From: Flavobacteriaceae bacterium bin25
Lineage (GTDB): Bacteria > Bacteroidota > Bacteroidia > Flavobacteriales > Flavobacteriaceae
Direction: 5' to 3'
NCBI GenBank assembly: GCA_002238525.1
Contig: MPMN01000007.1
Location: forward strand, 1-64,000
DNA: 64,000 bases
Positions 39,628-49,697 of the stretch are shown in pieces (the first letter of the stretch is position 1; the number at the start of each line of letters is the position of its first letter). The notes under the pieces are model-generated. The model did not search any database. It had not been told where the DNA came from and saw only the letters and a program-made list of their open reading frames with translations. A program made the translations under genes and the position numbers.

Positions 39628-42600
39628 ATGTATAAAAATCAAGAATCTATCACTCAAAAAAAATTCAACAAGATTACCATAGGGCTTGCTTCTCCAGAAG
39701 TTATTTTAGCGGCCTCTAGGGGTGAAGTATTAAAACCTGAAACAATCAACTACAGAACACATAAACCTGAAAGTGATGGTTTGTTCTGTGAGAGAATTTT
39801 TGGTCCTGTAAAAGACTATGAATGTGCTTGTGGTAAATATAAGCGTATTCGGTACAGAGGGATTGTTTGCGATCGATGTGGTGTAGAGGTAACTGAAAAA
39901 AGGGTCAGAAGAAACCGAGTAGGTCATATTCAGTTGGTTTCTCCAGTGGCTCACATTTGGTATTTCAGATCTCCTCCATCTAAAGTCGGTTATCTTTTGG
40001 GTATGTCAACCAAAGTACTCAGTTCGATTATTTACCATGAGAAGTATGTGGTCGTTAATCCTGGATTAGCTTATCAAAATCCAGATTATGCACAGAAGGT
40101 CAAGGATAATAAGATCATGTTGACTGAAAAAGAGTACCAGCAGATAATTGAAGAATTACCTTTTGGTAATGATGAATTAGAATATGACCACGTTGATAAA
40201 TTTGTTGCTACAAGAAGAAGATTAGATGGGAAATATTTAGTGGAGAAACCAGGAAAAGCTGTTTGTTGCAAATCTTGGCCTCTAGATGGAAATGTGGTAT
40301 TTCTTTCTGAAGAGGAATACCTCAGTATTTTGGATAACCTACCTAATTCGGTGGAGAATCAATATTTGGACGATGATAATCCAGAAAAGTTTGTCGCCAA
40401 AATGGGTGCTAATTGTTTAGCAGAATTGTTATCTAAGATAGATCTCAATGAATTATCAGAAAAACTTCGTATCAAGGCCAGAACAGAAACATCTAAGCAG
40501 CGAAAAGCTGAAGCGCTCAAAAGACTAGGTGTCGTTGAAGCCTTTAGAGAAGCCAATATAGGGGGAGAAAATAGACCGGAATGGATGGTCATGAAAGTGA
40601 TTCCAGTAATCCCTCCTGAACTTCGTCCGTTGATCCCTCTTGACGGAGGGAGGTTTGCCACTTCTGATTTGAATGAATTATATCGTCGAGTCATTATCCG
40701 AAACAACCGTCTAAAAAGATTGGTAGAGATTAAGGCTCCCGAAGTTATACTCAGAAATGAGCGACGAATGCTTCAAGAGGCCGTTGATTCATTATTTGAT
40801 AATACTAGAAAGTCCTCTGCTGTAAAGAGTGATTCGAATCGTTCGCTTAAATCTCTTTCAGATGCATTAAAAGGGAAACAAGGTCGATTTAGACAAAATT
40901 TGTTAGGCAAGCGGGTTGACTATTCGGCCAGAAGTGTCATTGTTAGTGGTCCTGAATTGAAAATGTATGAGTGTGGACTTCCTAAGGCTATGGCATCCGA
41001 ACTGTTCAAGCCCTTTATCATAAGAAAATTAACAGAAAGGGGTATTGTTAAGACCATCAAATCGGCTAAAAAAATTATCGAAAAGAAAGAACCTGTTGTT
41101 TATGATATTTTGGAAAATGTTCTCAAGGGGCATCCGGTTTTATTGAATAGAGCACCTACCTTGCATCGACTGGGGATTCAGGCTTTCCAGCCCAAATTAA
41201 TCGAAGGAAAAGCTATTCAATTGCATCCGCTAGTCTGTACTGCATTCAATGCTGATTTTGATGGGGACCAGATGGCTGTTCATTTGCCTTTAGGGCCAGA
41301 AGCGGTTTTGGAAGCCCAATTGCTCATGTTAGCATCTCACAACATTTTGAATCCTGCTAACGGATATACAATTACAGTGCCTTCTCAAGATATGGTCTTG
41401 GGACTATATTATATGACCAAGGTTAAAAGATCGACACCTCAAGAAAAAGTAAAAGGTGAGGGTGCTATTTTCAATTCAACTAGTGAAGTAAAAATTGCTT
41501 ACAATCAAAAATCTGTAGATCTTCATGCACTAATCAAAATAAAGACTGATGAATTTAAGGTAGACACTAATCAGCGATTTATGGAGACAACAGTTGGAAG
41601 GGTTTTGTTTAATGAATTGGTCCCTGAGGGTGTGGAATACTTCAACATTTTATTGACTAAAAAGAGTCTTCGTGAGATAATAGGCAAAATCTTACGGGCA
41701 ACGGATGTTCCTTCTACGTCAGAATTTTTAGATGCCATCAAAGAGATGGGTTTTTATTATTCATTTAAGGGAGGTTTATCTTTTAATTTGAATGACATCA
41801 CAATTCCATCTGAAAAGAAAGAAATTATTTCCAATGCAATTAGTGAACTTAAAAATGTGCAGGAAAATTATAATCAGGGTTTTATCACATCTAATGAGCG
41901 ATACAACAGAATATTAGATTTATGGACTTCTGCTAGTGCCAAACTTTCGAATATCATTAATGAAAGAACAGCTAAGGACAGACAAGGGTTCAATTCAGTG
42001 TATATGATGTTGGATTCAGGAGCTCGGGGGTCAATGGAGCAGCTAAGACAGGTGATTGGCATGAGGGGATTAATAGAAAAACCAAGGAAAAAGGCCAATG
42101 TAGGTGGTGTCATGATGGAGACTCCAATCAAATCAAATTTCGTAGAGGGACTTTCTATTTTGGAATATTTTATGTCCACTCACGGAGCCCGAAAAGGGTT
42201 GACTGATACAGCTTTAAAGACGGCTGATGCTGGTTACCTGACACGGAGACTTCATGATGTAGCTCAAGATGTGATCGTTAATATGGATGATTGTGGTACT
42301 TTGATTGGACTGGAAATTGAAGCCCTTAAAAATAATCAAGAGGTTGTAGAGCCTTTATCGGAGAGAATTTTGGGAAGGGTAGCGTTGACTGATATTATTG
42401 ATCCATCAACCAATGAAGTACTGGTTAAGAGAAATCAAGAAATTACTGAGCGGGAGGCCCATATTGTTGGTAATTCTATGGTTACATCAGTAGAAGTTCG
42501 TTCCCCTTTAAATTGCCAAGCTATTCGCGGAATTTGTGCTAAATGTTATGGTCGTAATTTATCCACTGGAAAGATGGTTCAGCAGGGTGAAGCAGTTGGT

Positions 42601-44175
42601 GTGATTGCTGCTCAGTCTATTGGAGAACCGGGAACCCAATTGACTCTCCGAACGTTCCATATTGGAGCTGTGAAGGGGTATGTAGAAGGTGAAAATAAAT
42701 TAGAAGCTCAATTTGGTGGGGTTGTTCGAATCGGAAGTGAATTGAGAACTGAAAGGAACAGACAATCTGGCGAGAATATTGTCACATCGGCTAGACCTAC
42801 TGATTTTGAGATTTTGGATTCAACTACTGGAAATGTTTTGACTTCGGACAAAATAAGGTATGGTTCGGCTTTGTTCGTTAAAGATGGGGACATAGTTGCT
42901 CAGGGTGATTTGATTTGCAGATGGGATCCTTACAATCGTTTGATTGTATCTGAACACAAAGGAATGATAAGGTTCAATAATATGGTCAAGGGAGTTAGTT
43001 ACCAGGTGGATCTTGATGAACAAACGGGCAAAGAAAAATGGATTATTATACCATCAACATCAAAAGAAGTTCCATCAATGGATATTTGCAAACGCGTTTC
43101 ACTTTTACCTTTATCGGAGGACGAAGAGACCGATGTTGAATATAAAGTAGTAAAGAATTATGTGCTCAATGTCAGTACCCAGCTAAACATCAAAGAGGGC
43201 GATAGTGTAGAGCCAGGTGATGTATTGGCTGAAATTCCAAGGAGTTCTCAAAAGTCTCGAGATTTGACTGGTGGATTGCCAAGGGTGACCGAATTATTTG
43301 AGGCGAGAAATTCATCAAACCCAGCTGTAGTAGCTGAAATTGATGGAGTTGTTTCCTATGGTAGGATTCGAAGGGGTAACCGAGAAATCACGGTAACTGC
43401 AAAGAATGGGACTAGAAAGACCTATATTGTTAAGCTTTACAATCAGATTATGGTTCAGGAGTATGATCATGTCGAAGCGGGCACTCCTCTTTCTGAAGGG
43501 CCGGTAACGCTTGCTGATATGCTGAAAATAAGAGGTCCATTAGCTGTACAAAAGCATTTGGTGAACGAAATACAGGAGGTATATAGATTGCAGGGGGTTA
43601 AAATCAATGATAAGCATTTTGAAGTGATCATCAGGCAGATGATGAGAAGAGTTCGAATCACAGATCCTGGAGATGCTTTGTTTTTGGAAAATCAATTGGT
43701 TTTTAGAAACGATTTTATTCGGGTAAACGAAGATTTATTTGGCAAGGTAGTGGTAGTAGATCAAGGAGGGTCAGATAACTTAAAAGTAGGTCAACTAATT
43801 TCAAAGCGTGAATTAAGGAATGAGAATACAATTCTCAGGAGCAAGGGTTTGGCTTTAGTTGAGGCCAATGATGCTATACCTGCAACTGGGGCAACGGAAT
43901 TGCAGGGGATTACTAAGGCATCAAGCGAGTCCAAATCGTTTATTTCGGCTGCTTCGTTCCAGACTACAACAAAAGTTCTCAATGAAGCTACAATTAGAAG
44001 AAAAGTAGATCATCTTGAGGGGTTGAAAGAAAATGTCATAGTCGGTCATAGAATCCCAGCTGGTACAGGACTTAGAGAGTACCAGAGCATATTGGTTGGC
44101 AACAAGGATGAGCAGAATTCTTTATTAGCTTATCCGGAACCTGAGAAGATTAAAGTTTTTGAACCAGCTGAGTAA
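39628..44175 (+). CDS. rpoC: DNA-directed RNA polymerase subunit beta'
   Basis: 1515 residues. The N-terminal zinc site is visible as [20 protein letters not shown], and the catalytic Mg loop is [12 protein letters not shown] at about 540. The bridge-helix/trigger-loop side has [10 protein letters not shown], and the second Cys cluster [14 protein letters not shown] occurs near 970. Its stop overlaps the start of the next gene by one base. Confidence 0.99.
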   Translation: MYKNQESITQKKFNKITIGLASPEVILAASRGEVLKPETINYRTHKPESDGLFCERIFGPVKDYECACGKYKRIRYRGIVCDRCGVEVTEKRVRRNRVGHIQLVSPVAHIWYFRSPPSKVGYLLGMSTKVLSSIIYHEKYVVVNPGLAYQNPDYAQKVKDNKIMLTEKEYQQIIEELPFGNDELEYDHVDKFVATRRRLDGKYLVEKPGKAVCCKSWPLDGNVVFLSEEEYLSILDNLPNSVENQYLDDDNPEKFVAKMGANCLAELLSKIDLNELSEKLRIKARTETSKQRKAEALKRLGVVEAFREANIGGENRPEWMVMKVIPVIPPELRPLIPLDGGRFATSDLNELYRRVIIRNNRLKRLVEIKAPEVILRNERRMLQEAVDSLFDNTRKSSAVKSDSNRSLKSLSDALKGKQGRFRQNLLGKRVDYSARSVIVSGPELKMYECGLPKAMASELFKPFIIRKLTERGIVKTIKSAKKIIEKKEPVVYDILENVLKGHPVLLNRAPTLHRLGIQAFQPKLIEGKAIQLHPLVCTAFNADFDGDQMAVHLPLGPEAVLEAQLLMLASHNILNPANGYTITVPSQDMVLGLYYMTKVKRSTPQEKVKGEGAIFNSTSEVKIAYNQKSVDLHALIKIKTDEFKVDTNQRFMETTVGRVLFNELVPEGVEYFNILLTKKSLREIIGKILRATDVPSTSEFLDAIKEMGFYYSFKGGLSFNLNDITIPSEKKEIISNAISELKNVQENYNQGFITSNERYNRILDLWTSASAKLSNIINERTAKDRQGFNSVYMMLDSGARGSMEQLRQVIGMRGLIEKPRKKANVGGVMMETPIKSNFVEGLSILEYFMSTHGARKGLTDTALKTADAGYLTRRLHDVAQDVIVNMDDCGTLIGLEIEALKNNQEVVEPLSERILGRVALTDIIDPSTNEVLVKRNQEITEREAHIVGNSMVTSVEVRSPLNCQAIRGICAKCYGRNLSTGKMVQQGEAVGVIAAQSIGEPGTQLTLRTFHIGAVKGYVEGENKLEAQFGGVVRIGSELRTERNRQSGENIVTSARPTDFEILDSTTGNVLTSDKIRYGSALFVKDGDIVAQGDLICRWDPYNRLIVSEHKGMIRFNNMVKGVSYQVDLDEQTGKEKWIIIPSTSKEVPSMDICKRVSLLPLSEDEETDVEYKVVKNYVLNVSTQLNIKEGDSVEPGDVLAEIPRSSQKSRDLTGGLPRVTELFEARNSSNPAVVAEIDGVVSYGRIRRGNREITVTAKNGTRKTYIVKLYNQIMVQEYDHVEAGTPLSEGPVTLADMLKIRGPLAVQKHLVNEIQEVYRLQGVKINDKHFEVIIRQMMRRVRITDPGDALFLENQLVFRNDFIRVNEDLFGKVVVVDQGGSDNLKVGQLISKRELRNENTILRSKGLALVEANDAIPATGATELQGITKASSESKSFISAASFQTTTKVLNEATIRRKVDHLEGLKENVIVGHRIPAGTGLREYQSILVGNKDEQNSLLAYPEPEKIKVFEPAE

Positions 44176-44489
44176 TGGCAGAGCAGAAGAAGGGGAAAAA
44201 GCAAAAGCTAGACATCAGTATTGATGAACAAACGGCTGATGGGGTATATTCTAACCTAGCTGTAATCAATCATTCAAGAACAGAATTTGTCATTGATTTT
44301 CTTTCGGTTATGCCGGGGTCGTCCAAAGCTAGAGTAAGGAGTAGGATAGTTTTGACACCGGAGCATGCCAAACGTTTGCATAGGGCATTAGGTCAGAATT
44401 TACGCAAATATCAGTCCAATTTTGGAGATATCAATACCAATGATTCAGTTGATATTCCGCTTAACTTGGGATTCAAGGGTGAGGCATAG
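44175..44489 (+). CDS. DUF3467-family small protein downstream of rpoC
   Basis: 104 residues, with the core YSNLAVINHSRTEFVIDF and VLTPEHAKRLHRALGQNL. The family is typically found directly after rpoC in Bacteroidota; its function is not established. The ATG overlaps the rpoC stop (TAATG), so it is translated in coupling with RNA polymerase beta'. Confidence 0.88.
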   Translation: MAEQKKGKKQKLDISIDEQTADGVYSNLAVINHSRTEFVIDFLSVMPGSSKARVRSRIVLTPEHAKRLHRALGQNLRKYQSNFGDINTNDSVDIPLNLGFKGEA

Positions 44490-44556
44490 AAATGGTGGTA
44501 ATAACAAAATATTCTGCTGATATAACTCGCTTTAGACTTTAAGTTTTCACATATTA

Positions 44557-44599
44557 ATGAGTATTTTTTGAATTTTGAAATTCAATTATCCTCACTCAT
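44557..44599 (+). terminator. Possible hairpin at the end of the rpoBC operon
   Basis: A perfect inverted repeat TTGAATTT-TG-AAATTCAA (44568-44585) lies inside an outer pair ATGAGT (44557-44562) / ACTCAT (44594-44599), 68 bases after the last gene. There is only a weak T-rich run behind it. The rest of the 466-base gap 44490-44955 shows nothing recognisable. Confidence 0.35.
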
Positions 44600-44955
44600 T
44601 TCGAGAGTTATTTATTTTATGGAAGGTCTTTGTGTATTCATCGAAAGATGATTTAATATGAAAAGAGTACACGAAATCAGAGTAACTGCTTACTTAGTAT
44701 GTTTCTAGTACTATGTAACTGAATCAAATTAAACACATAGAACCCACTGTTTAATAATCAAAGAGGCGGCAAAATTTGGTGAACATTAGCTCTGATGACT
44801 TGAGTGAAAATGCTTAGGTGTAATTTTTAACTTAGTCAATTTATGGGAGTGTCCCAAAGACTGTGTAAAGAGGTAAAAGTGGGCTACCAGATTTGCTTTC
44901 AAAGATAAGAAAAAAATTAAGTATTCTTCATGAAAACATTGAGTTCCCATTCCGT

Positions 44956-47900
44956 TTAGTAACATGTAGGCTCTTTTTCATCTATAGGGTCATAAATGTT
45001 ACAAGGTCCTGATTTAGATTGCCCTTTTCCAGAAAAGAAGTCTCCTACAGCTTCCTGCCAACGGTTATTACCTTCTTCGAAATTCAAATGGTGTGGGCTC
45101 TGTAGTTTTGTTTCTAAAGTGGGATACATTATATGGTCTCTACTGTTTGCATGAGCTAAGTTTAAGATTGCATGTCCAAGCTCATGCCAAATTACATGAA
45201 TATCCGGCCGAATATTTGGATTTGATTTAAATTTATCTAATTCTTTCCAAAAAATATTTGACACTCTTATTGATGGCGGATTTGAACAGTTATCTGCGAT
45301 AGCAAAATTTACGGTTGGATCTTCTGGAAAATCAAATCCGGATGTATTTATATTCAAGTTACCTTCATACCCATGTCTTCTAGCGTCTCTTATAAATGCA
45401 TTTAAATAGGATTCAGGATTTCTAAAAGTAATTTGTTTATATATAGGATCATCGTCAAAACTTGTACCAAAATTCGTGATTACGTCTTCAGCTAGTACAG
45501 GATTAATGCTAAGGGGACTAAATATTCCTTTAACCCAACAGTCTTTCGATCCCTTAATTGTTAGCGGGTTAGTAGTTAGTTCATCATCACTAAAATCACC
45601 ACAGTTGGTTTCCCATTTTGAGAATTTATAAGGCCCTTTAGGATGGGCTTGTAAGTCGAAGGTAGTAGGATCAGGTCTTAAGAGAATACATATTTTATTA
45701 TCATATCCATTCACTAGACCTCCAATACCAGCTGAAAAAGTTAATTTGTACCGGACATTGCTGAGGTCAACATCATTGTTCTTTTCAGTATTTGTATTTA
45801 CAGGCTGATTTGTTGTAGTGGTAGTTGTAGGTTGAGTACTGGTTGTTGGTTGATTTGTTGTAGTGGTAGTTGTTGGTTGATTTGTTGTAGTGGTAGTTGT
45901 TGGTTGATTTGGTGTAGTGGTAGTTGTTGGTTGATTTGGTGTTGTTTGTTCATTTTCTTGGATAGGCTCCTCCTCTGGTGGAGGAACATAACCTTCAATG
46001 GGATCAAACACTGCTTCCAACTCACAATCTCCTTTCACTTGAAACTTAAATATAGAATATGTAGGGTCGGTGAGTTCCGGACAATCTGAGCCAATTAATT
46101 CCCATTTTGAGAATTCATAACCGGGATCCGGATTTGCCTCTATTGTAATCGCCTTGTTGTACTCTGCTTCAATCGTCTCCGGAGTCAATTTTCCCCCAGA
46201 ACCCTTGGTGGTGATCGTATAGTTCCGCGGTTTAATCAATGCCTTAATATCACAATCCTTACTGACTGTGAAATTTATGGACTTCTCTTCCGAACTAAAT
46301 TCGCCACAAGTGCCTTCCCAACCCTCAAATTCATAATGTTTTTTAACGGTAACTTCTATCGTCACCTTTTCACCATCTTTCACTATTTGGGTGTCGGTTA
46401 TCTTTCCACCTTCATCTGCTGAGGTAGCAATTGTTCGGGGAACTAGGGTAAAATTAGCTTGCAGTTGGCAATCTCCCACAACAACGAATTGCAAAGTAGG
46501 GTTGGATTCATCGTCTATCTTTGGACATTCAGTTTCTTCTACTAATGTCCAACCACTAAAATCATAACCCTCATTAGCCTTTGCTTTCAAGGTAACTGTC
46601 TGACCATATTCCCTTTTCAACTCTGGTTCGTCCACTATCCCTCCTTCAGTAGAGGATGCCCTGATGGTGTATTCTGACCTTTCAAAGACCGCTTGTAGTT
46701 GGCAATCACCTGATACATTGAATTCCAAATTAATGTTAGAGACATCTATTTGGCTGGGACAACTAGCATCCTCTGCTAATGCCCATTTACTAAATGTATA
46801 CCCATCTTCCGGTGTTGCAATGAAGGAAACAGGCTGACCATGTTCTTTGGATAATTCTCCTTCCTGGTTCAGACTACCTCCATCAGAAGAAGATGCTGTG
46901 ATGGTATATCTTGTACTTTCAAAGACGGCTTCTATCGTGCAATCAGCAACAACGATAATCATTATGGTGGATTCATCATTATTTAAATCGCCACAAGTTC
47001 CGACCCAGCCCTTGAACTCATAATACTGGTTGGCAGTGGCAGTAATCTCTACCTCATCACCATGGTCAACCGCTGTGGATGGGGTAATGGTTATTTTCCC
47101 ATTCTGGTTTTCTTCTATGGTAATTTTACGAGCCTCTTTGGTAAATACCGCTTCCAAACTACAATCACCTCTAACGATGAACTCAGCTTTTGGACTTGAT
47201 GTATCTTCAAGGGTTAGGCAGTCCGATGTTTCCCAACCACTAAATTCATAACCTTCCTCATGTTCTACGGTCAATATAGCTGTCTGACCATACACTATGG
47301 ATAATTCTCCTTCATCGCTCACGCTACCTCCATCAGTTGAACTGACTGCAATAGTATAGTTTACCTTCCCAAAGACCGCTTTTATTGTACAATCTTCTTC
47401 TGCAGTGAACATGATAGTCAATTGTCCATCTCCAAAATCACCACAACTGCTATCCCAATTTTTCAACTCATAATGATCTTCATTGGTAGCTATAATTTCC
47501 ACTTCATCACCGTGGTCTACTGTCAGGGTTTCGATTATCTCTCCATTTGAGGTCAAGAAACCTCCTTCATCTGCTATGGTGGTAATCGTTCGTGGTGCTT
47601 TGACAAAAACCGCTTCCAAACTACAATTACCCACTACAACAAAGGTCACTTTGGAATTGGAAGTATCTTCAATGGTTGGACAGTCAGAATCTTCACCTAC
47701 TTTCCATTCACTGAATTGATAACCCTCTTGAGGCTCGGCAGTAAAAGCTGCTGTCTGCCCTTGTTCTCTTGAGAATTCTCCAGCAGACAAACTACCCCCC
47801 CCCTTTGAAATGGCTGTGATGGAGTAGATTATCTTTTCAAATTCAGCTCTGACTTGACAATTGTTTGAAGCAGTTATCGTTATTTCCAAATCATCTTTGC

Positions 47901-48165
47901 TAAAACTACCGCAGTCACCTGTCCAACTTTTCAATTGATAGTGCTGGTCTGCTGTGGCAGTAATTTTTACCGATTGTCCACTCTCTACATTACTTTGCGT
48001 ATCAGTAATTTCCCCGCCAAGTCCAGCGGATGTGGCGATGGTAAATTTAGCCGATGGTGGTCTGGTTGGAGGAACAGTTTCAACTCCTTGGTTGTTACAA
48101 GAAAATAAAATGAGTGTTATTAAAATGCAAAACAAAAAGTAATAACGGCTCCGCTTGTATAACAT
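44956..48165 (-). CDS. Giant InlB-repeat lipoprotein with C-terminal metzincin-like metalloprotease; contains poly-G (9)
   Basis: 1069 residues. The N-terminus is a lipoprotein signal ending LILFSC (Cys 23). Nine InlB-type repeats of about 75 residues follow, each closing with Cys-x-(I/L)-x-A-x-F. A Thr/Pro linker with NQPTTTTTT units lies at about residues 740-790, then a tenth repeat. The C-terminal head holds VIWHELGHAILNLAHANS. His994, Glu995, His998 and His1005 fit HExxHxxxxxxH, and the following HIMYP resembles the Met-turn of metzincins (matrixin/reprolysin clan). Two Cys at the C-terminal end may pair. I infer a surface-anchored protease on a long stalk. Its repeat 2 is encoded over nine G (47795-47803), in frame in this sequence. 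It sits just downstream of the rpoBC operon, in the opposite direction. Confidence 0.88.
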   Translation of the reverse strand: MLYKRSRYYFLFCILITLILFSCNNQGVETVPPTRPPSAKFTIATSAGLGGEITDTQSNVESGQSVKITATADQHYQLKSWTGDCGSFSKDDLEITITASNNCQVRAEFEKIIYSITAISKGGGSLSAGEFSREQGQTAAFTAEPQEGYQFSEWKVGEDSDCPTIEDTSNSKVTFVVVGNCSLEAVFVKAPRTITTIADEGGFLTSNGEIIETLTVDHGDEVEIIATNEDHYELKNWDSSCGDFGDGQLTIMFTAEEDCTIKAVFGKVNYTIAVSSTDGGSVSDEGELSIVYGQTAILTVEHEEGYEFSGWETSDCLTLEDTSSPKAEFIVRGDCSLEAVFTKEARKITIEENQNGKITITPSTAVDHGDEVEITATANQYYEFKGWVGTCGDLNNDESTIMIIVVADCTIEAVFESTRYTITASSSDGGSLNQEGELSKEHGQPVSFIATPEDGYTFSKWALAEDASCPSQIDVSNINLEFNVSGDCQLQAVFERSEYTIRASSTEGGIVDEPELKREYGQTVTLKAKANEGYDFSGWTLVEETECPKIDDESNPTLQFVVVGDCQLQANFTLVPRTIATSADEGGKITDTQIVKDGEKVTIEVTVKKHYEFEGWEGTCGEFSSEEKSINFTVSKDCDIKALIKPRNYTITTKGSGGKLTPETIEAEYNKAITIEANPDPGYEFSKWELIGSDCPELTDPTYSIFKFQVKGDCELEAVFDPIEGYVPPPEEEPIQENEQTTPNQPTTTTTPNQPTTTTTTNQPTTTTTTNQPTTSTQPTTTTTTNQPVNTNTEKNNDVDLSNVRYKLTFSAGIGGLVNGYDNKICILLRPDPTTFDLQAHPKGPYKFSKWETNCGDFSDDELTTNPLTIKGSKDCWVKGIFSPLSINPVLAEDVITNFGTSFDDDPIYKQITFRNPESYLNAFIRDARRHGYEGNLNINTSGFDFPEDPTVNFAIADNCSNPPSIRVSNIFWKELDKFKSNPNIRPDIHVIWHELGHAILNLAHANSRDHIMYPTLETKLQSPHHLNFEEGNNRWQEAVGDFFSGKGQSKSGPCNIYDPIDEKEPTCY
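45804..45945 (-). repeat. 27-bp tandem repeats encoding the NQPTTTTTT linker
   Basis: Units of 27 bases reading Asn-Gln-Pro-Thr(6) repeat about five times with one degenerate unit. They encode the flexible, probably glycosylatable linker between stalk and protease head. Confidence 0.75.
47795..47803 (-). repeat. Poly-G (9) tract inside lipoprotein gene
   Basis: Nine consecutive G on the coding strand encode the Gly-Gly-Gly of SKGGGSLSAG. The same codon position in the gene at 1-2118 has eight G and is frameshifted. The paralogue at 49698-52820 encodes the same glycines with interrupting bases. Confidence 0.85.
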
Positions 48166-48215
48166 TGAATTATTATCTTGTTGATGACGGTTTTATTTCA
48201 GCCATTTTGCACTCG

Positions 48216-48247
48216 GTAAAATACTTCTATTGTTATGTTAAGTCAAA
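48216..48247 (-). promoter_or_regulatory. Probable promoter of the metzincin lipoprotein gene
   Basis: On the minus strand TTTG (48247-48244) is followed after 20 bases by TATTTTAC (48223-48216), six of eight matches to the expected -7 box. It leaves a leader of about 45 bases before the ATG at 48165. Confidence 0.4.
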
Positions 48248-48507
48248 CCAATAAATTTATTGCGCTAGTACTTCCATAATATCAAATCTTTTCGTTGTAC
48301 ACCCAATAGTCTAGCCCAAGTTCTTAATTAATTTTTGAGCCACACTCCAAAGTTATGTTATTTGAGTGTTTATATGGGATTTATTTTTGTTTTTTTTACA
48401 TTTTTAAATTGAAATGGGTGTTTCTGATACACATTATGTGGTAATTTGGTTTTTTTTGGTTGAAGTAGTTATTTTGGGCAGGGTTAAAATTGGGTTTAAA
48501 TTGATTT

Positions 48508-49398
48508 ATGATGAGCATAGATAGCAAAGAAAAACGTCTCATTTTAGATGGTTTGGATCTTGATACCAGCTGGAACGTTGATAATTTGGTATTTTCAAAA
48601 GAAAAAGGAGCACATAGATATATACATTTCCTATGTAGGCACCCATAGTCTTTGTGCGCACACTGATAAGTCCAGTCCGATATACGACCATCGGGATGAT
48701 CGTCGTTGACGTCATCTAAATTTTCTTGAATACACTTGCTATATTCATTGTCTTGTTCCACGAGTAAAGTCATCAGCGGGTGTCAAACCCATCAAAGCGC
48801 TTTGGGCTAATCAGTATGATCATTTCACTCATGCATTTGCTGTTTATGCTACAAAAGTTCTTCGTAGTACCAAAAATAAAACCAGGAATGCAAATCTTCT
48901 TCAATGTAGTTTTAGAATTATTCAACGGATAATGGATAGAGAGGCCAAGCGTTTATTGTAAGAGCATTCATCTACTGTCCCCTTTTATTTAAGTATTGAT
49001 GAATACGCCTTTAAAATGGGACATCATTACGCTTCCATCATCAGCGGTGCAAATGAAGGTTATGTTCTTGATATGGTAGAAAGGCGAAGATCCGAAAACT
49101 TCAAAGCCTTGTTCGGTTGTAAGGACTTTATTGAGACCAGAGGGTTGTTTCTAATCTGGTGTAAGGATTCAATAGATATGGTGATTTCCGAAGTGGTAGG
49201 TGTAGTAGAGATGATTGAAAGTCATCTAGCGGGAGTTTGCAATGCCCTTTATTATGTATAATCCAATGCCAGAGCAGAGTGACTGAATGGGAAAATACAA
49301 GAGCTGATAACCATAGGTAGAGGATACAAGACATTTGAAAATTTTAGACTGATAGTTTTTTTCTTTTATGGTTGTGTCAATAATTCCCGCAAGGCGTA
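48508..49398 (+). pseudogene. ISL3-family transposase remnant
   Basis: Translated across several stops and frame breaks, the stretch reads as an ISL3 (ISAon1-like) transposase. The start is like MSIDSKEKRLILDGLDLD, with zinc-finger-like CRHP; an LNFLEYTCYIHCLVPRVK block follows. The DDE core is recognisable as SIDEYAFKMGHHYASIISG. The tail reads GKIQELITIGRGYKTFENFR. In-frame TAG and TAA codons (one at 48959-48961), a TGA near the end and missing Cys residues show that it is dead. No clear inverted ends were found. It lies between two lipoprotein paralogues. Confidence 0.8.
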
Positions 49399-49697
49399 AA
49401 TAAAATAGACCTGTTTTTCTGATTTATAAAGATCATGTTCTATTTCTATTGGGTTAGTATCCTGAAAGAGAATACAAGCGTATTCTCAACAAATAAATGC
49501 AGATTTAATTTGAAATGACACTTTTCAGTCTTGGTAAGGGTTTTGGCCTTATTTCGAGTCGAAAGTCGGGTTTAATACCTATCCACAGATGTTGTATTCT
49601 TTTGACAAAAATGCTTCCTGAATCAAGTAGATCAGATTTCGAAATCTAAATTTCGTTTGTTTTTGATTGGCAAAAATAATTTGAAAAGAATTTCAAA

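Noticed and set aside
48396..48773. 125-codon minus-strand frame
   Set aside because: It is the antisense of the ISL3 transposase remnant, which is coherent on the plus strand.
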